From Ensifer adhaerens (GTDB lineage: Bacteria; Pseudomonadota; Alphaproteobacteria; Rhizobiales; Rhizobiaceae): a stretch of 64,000 nt of DNA. Positions 61,414 through 64,000 of the stretch are shown piece by piece (position 1 is the first letter of the stretch; each line of letters opens with the position of its first letter). The notes under the pieces are model-generated. The model made no database searches and was not told the DNA's origin. It saw only the letters and a list, made by a program, of their open reading frames with translations. A program made the translations under genes and the position numbers. The stretch is taken from positions 1,708,509 through 1,772,508 of the forward strand of contig NZ_JABEKT010000001.1 in NCBI RefSeq assembly GCF_013283195.1, in the 5' to 3' direction.

Positions 61414-62817
61414 TCAATCTGCGTCCTCTACCGGTCTCAGCGCGTTTCGCGATCCCGCGATGCGCGCCACCAGATCCGGCAGGCTTTCCAGCTCGCTCCA
61501 CCGGCCATTGCCGTTCTTCGGCAATTCGGTCGAGGCAGCCGGCAGAACAGCCTGGGAGAACCCGAGTTTCTCGGCTTCCTTGAGGCGTTGAGCGGTATGC
61601 GCAACCGGCCGGATGGCGCCCGACAAGCTGACTTCGCCGAAATAGACGCAATCAGCCGGAAGGGCAAGCCCGGCAAGCGACGAAACCAGTGCGGAAGCCA
61701 CAGCCAGGTCGGCGGCAGGTTCGGAAATCCGGTAGCCACCGGCGATGTTCAGGTAGACGTCGTGCTGGCCGAGCCTGACGCCGCAATGGGCTTCAAGCAC
61801 GGCAAGGATCATGGAAAGGCGAGCAGAGTCCCATCCGACGATGGCGCGACGCGGCGTGCCGAGCGAGGTCGGCGCGACAAGCGCCTGCACTTCGACCAGG
61901 ATCGGCCGCGTGCCCTCCATTCCGGCAAAGACGGCAGCCCCCGGCGATTTCTCGTTGCGCTCGCCGAGGAACAGTTCCGACGGGTTTGCGACCTCGCGCA
62001 GGCCTTTGTCCGACATCTCGAAGACGCCGATCTCATCCGTTGGTCCGAAGCGGTTCTTCACTGTTCGCAGGATCCGGTAGTGATGGCCGCGATCGCCTTC
62101 GAAATAGAGCACGGCGTCGACCATGTGCTCGACAACGCGGGGACCGGCGATCTGGCCTTCCTTGGTGACGTGGCCGACGAGCACGACGGCGGTACCCGTC
62201 TGCTTGGCAAAGCGGATCATCGCCTGCACGCCGGTGCGCACCTGCGTGACCGTGCCGGGGGCCGAATCGACGATGTCGCTCCAGAGCGTCTGGATCGAGT
62301 CGATGATGACGAGGTCGGGACGCTTGCCCTCGGCAAGCGTCGCGAGAATATCCTCGACATTGGTTTCGGCCGCGAGCAACACGTCGCTGTCCGCGGCACC
62401 GAGCCGCTGGGCGCGCAGGCGCACCTGGGCCACGGCCTCTTCACCGGAGACGTAGATGACGCGGTGCTTCTGTCGGGCAAGGGCGGCAGCCGCCTGCATC
62501 AGCACCGTCGACTTGCCGATGCCTGGATCACCGCCGATGAGCAGGGCGGAGCCGCGAACGAAGCCGCCGCCGGTGGCGCGATCAAGCTCGGATATGCCGG
62601 TCTGGATGCGCGGAGCATCCTCGATCTCGCCTGATAGCGTGGTGAGCGCGACGGGACGCCCCTTTTTCGGTGCACGCGAAGGGCCGCCGCCGATGCCGGA
62701 GGTCGGGTCGTCTTCGATGATCGTGTTCCATTCGCCGCAGCCCTCGCACTTGCCGGCCCAGCGGGTATGGATGGTGCCGCAGTTCTGGCAGACGAATTGG
62801 GTGCGGGCTTTCGCCAT
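61414..62817 (-). CDS. radA: DNA repair protein RadA (Sms)
   Basis: A 467-residue RecA-related ATPase that helps process branched recombination intermediates. A C4 zinc finger (Cys10, Cys13, Cys24, Cys27, from FVCQNCGTIHTRWAGKCEGCG) is followed by the ATPase core with Walker A GGDPGIGKST (96-105), the RadA-specific KNRFG motif near residue 253, and a C-terminal Lon-like domain with a replaced catalytic site. The ATG at 62817 gives the expected N-terminus. About 134 bases separate it from cvpA and 154 from alr. Confidence 0.97.
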   Translation of the reverse strand: MAKARTQFVCQNCGTIHTRWAGKCEGCGEWNTIIEDDPTSGIGGGPSRAPKKGRPVALTTLSGEIEDAPRIQTGISELDRATGGGFVRGSALLIGGDPGIGKSTVLMQAAAALARQKHRVIYVSGEEAVAQVRLRAQRLGAADSDVLLAAETNVEDILATLAEGKRPDLVIIDSIQTLWSDIVDSAPGTVTQVRTGVQAMIRFAKQTGTAVVLVGHVTKEGQIAGPRVVEHMVDAVLYFEGDRGHHYRILRTVKNRFGPTDEIGVFEMSDKGLREVANPSELFLGERNEKSPGAAVFAGMEGTRPILVEVQALVAPTSLGTPRRAIVGWDSARLSMILAVLEAHCGVRLGQHDVYLNIAGGYRISEPAADLAVASALVSSLAGLALPADCVYFGEVSLSGAIRPVAHTAQRLKEAEKLGFSQAVLPAASTELPKNGNGRWSELESLPDLVARIAGSRNALRPVEDAD

Positions 62818-62971
62818 CGGATATGACTTTCACGGTGCGGAGACTTCAGCGCATCGCCAATGGCGATGCGGCCGGTGATCGGAGAATCACTTTCGCCTCC
62901 ACATAATGCCGCGAAACGCGGAACAAAAGGTGATTTTCGGCGACAGACTGTAAAGGAGCGGGAAAGCCGCC

Positions 62972-64000
62972 TCAGACCGCACCGACATAGTGACGTTCGT
63001 AGCGGCGGCCGAGGCTCGTCAGCATCTCATAGCCGATCGTGCCGCCGGCGCGCGCCACATCGTCCACGGCGATATGCCGACCGAACAACTCGATGTAGTC
63101 GCCGGGGCGAACCGCGTTTTCCGGAAGGTCGGTGACGTCGAAGAGGCTGAGGTCCATGGTCACCCGGCCGACATGCGGCACCTTCTGTCCGTGCAGGAAG
63201 CCGAAGGCGCCCGAAGGCGTCGCTTGCCTGAGGGTCACGCCACCACCCGAGACGGACCGGTGGTAGCCGTCTGCATAACCGACAGCAACAGTCGCGATGC
63301 GACTGTCGCGGTTGAAACGGGCGGACGCTCCGTAACTCGCGTGGCCGCCGGAGACGACGGTGCGCACCTGAATGATCCGGGCTTCAGCCGTCACCACCGG
63401 TTTCATCGGATTGACAACGTCATTGACCGCTTCGCCGCCGTAGACGGCGATCCCAGGGCGCGTCAGCTCGAAATGATAATCATTGCCGAGGAAGACGCCG
63501 CCGGAGTTGGCAAGGCTTGCGTCGACCCCTTCGAATGCGCCCGTCGCTTCGCGGAAGCGCCGAAGCTGGTAGTCGTTGAGCGGGTTGCCCGGGTCGTCGG
63601 CACAGGCGAGGTGGCTCATGATCAGGACGGGGGAAAAGCTGGCAGGGCGCGCCGGATCGTTGGCAAGAGCAACGGCTTCCTCGACCGTCAGCCCCAGCCG
63701 GTTCATGCCGGTATCGACATGCAGCACGCAAGGATGGTCGCCACGCTCGGACAGTGCGGCCATGAAAACGGCCAGCTGTTCCTCGGAGTTGATCACCGGC
63801 ACCAGATCGTTGTCGAAGAACAGCGGCTCGTTGCCGGGCCACATGCCGGCCAGGATGTAAATCCGGGCTTCCGGCACCAGCGGCCGCAGGTCGGCGCCTT
63901 CCTCGGCATTGGCAACGAAGAAATCGCGGGCGCCGGAAGCATAAAGCGCAGGCGCTGCCTCATCGATCCCAAGGCCGTAGGCATCGGCCTTCAGCACCGC
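62972..64000 (-). CDS. alr: Alanine racemase, N-terminus missing at the window edge
   Basis: At least 342 residues of a PLP-dependent enzyme that interconverts L- and D-alanine for peptidoglycan. The PLP lysine is in AVLKADAYGLG, right at the edge, so about 35-40 N-terminal residues lie outside. Further motifs are HVDTGMNRLGL, LANSGGVFLG, RPGIAVYGGEAV, and the second catalytic Tyr in HASYGASARFN, where the C-terminal domain begins. It ends GRRYERHYVGAV. Rhizobia may have biosynthetic (alr) and catabolic (dadX) copies, and the two cannot be separated here. Confidence 0.94.
   Translation of the reverse strand, partial: AVLKADAYGLGIDEAAPALYASGARDFFVANAEEGADLRPLVPEARIYILAGMWPGNEPLFFDNDLVPVINSEEQLAVFMAALSERGDHPCVLHVDTGMNRLGLTVEEAVALANDPARPASFSPVLIMSHLACADDPGNPLNDYQLRRFREATGAFEGVDASLANSGGVFLGNDYHFELTRPGIAVYGGEAVNDVVNPMKPVVTAEARIIQVRTVVSGGHASYGASARFNRDSRIATVAVGYADGYHRSVSGGGVTLRQATPSGAFGFLHGQKVPHVGRVTMDLSLFDVTDLPENAVRPGDYIELFGRHIAVDDVARAGGTIGYEMLTSLGRRYERHYVGAV

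Noticed and set aside
61363-62634. 423-codon frame antisense to radA
   Set aside because: RadA is complete on the minus strand with its zinc finger and Walker A. The reverse frame is a shadow.

Overview
The window looks like ordinary chromosomal (core) sequence from an alphaproteobacterium of the Rhizobiales, most likely Sinorhizobium/Ensifer or a close relative. The reasons are high G+C with strong third-position bias, an lpsL-rkpK pair (UDP-glucuronate epimerase plus UDP-glucose dehydrogenase, as in Sinorhizobium surface-polysaccharide synthesis), a bifunctional Rsh protein, a NadQ-type NAD regulator beside nadABC, a TIGR02301-like protein, and mosaic palindromic intergenic repeats of rhizobial type. 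No tRNA or rRNA, CRISPR array, insertion sequence, prophage or integrase was seen. The genus assignment is inference from gene content, not from a search.

Layout. 1-4.0 kb: end of an outer-membrane porin, an alpha/beta hydrolase and a periplasmic lytic transglycosylase. 4.0-13.4 kb: housekeeping block with dapA-smpB, a NYN-domain protein, rpoZ-rsh, a small DUF3563 gene, then DUF2062-acpS-lepB-rnc-era, tightly coupled by overlapping start and stop codons. 13.7-18.8 kb: glutathionyl-hydroquinone reductase, cyclopropane fatty acid synthase and Tex. 19-24 kb: a small secreted protein behind a hairpin that buries its ribosome binding site, rkpK and lpsL, a divergent ArsR/SRPBCC pair with a clear operator, and a lipoprotein L,D-transpeptidase. 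24.1-30 kb: recO, a hotdog thioesterase, a 944-residue DUF2339 membrane protein, an HD hydrolase and a MOSC protein. 30-33.3 kb: phytanoyl-CoA dioxygenase, AraC regulator and MFS transporter.

33.4-40.7 kb is a de novo NAD module. nadA-nadB-nadC sit behind a perfect 12-bp inverted repeat, and the probable regulator NadQ lies convergently at the end of a ygfZ-HD-phosphatase-nadQ operon. 40.7-43.9 kb holds a large palindromic element, several conserved hypothetical proteins, a Nudix hydrolase and an SRAP (HMCES-type) DNA-protein crosslink protein. 44.5-50.5 kb holds cysS, then a coupled operon of a VOC protein, three tandem GFA-family zinc proteins and prolyl iminopeptidase, followed by citramalate synthase. 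50.7-64 kb holds rarD, a LOG-family protein, a LysM/Ig-like envelope protein, an Atm1-type ABC exporter, psd-pssA (phosphatidylethanolamine synthesis), an SDR, purF, cvpA, radA and a truncated alr.

Themes are envelope building and remodelling (porin, transglycosylase, L,D-transpeptidase, cfa, psd/pssA, LysM protein, alr, lpsL/rkpK), stress and cofactor physiology (rsh, nadABC/NadQ, MOSC, YgfZ, Atm1) and DNA maintenance (recO, SRAP, radA). I did not find a convincing new multi-gene defence or secretion system. The observations most worth checking are the ribosome-binding-site hairpin at 18980-19014, the NadQ circuit, the triple GFA operon, and the 40787-40967 palindrome.
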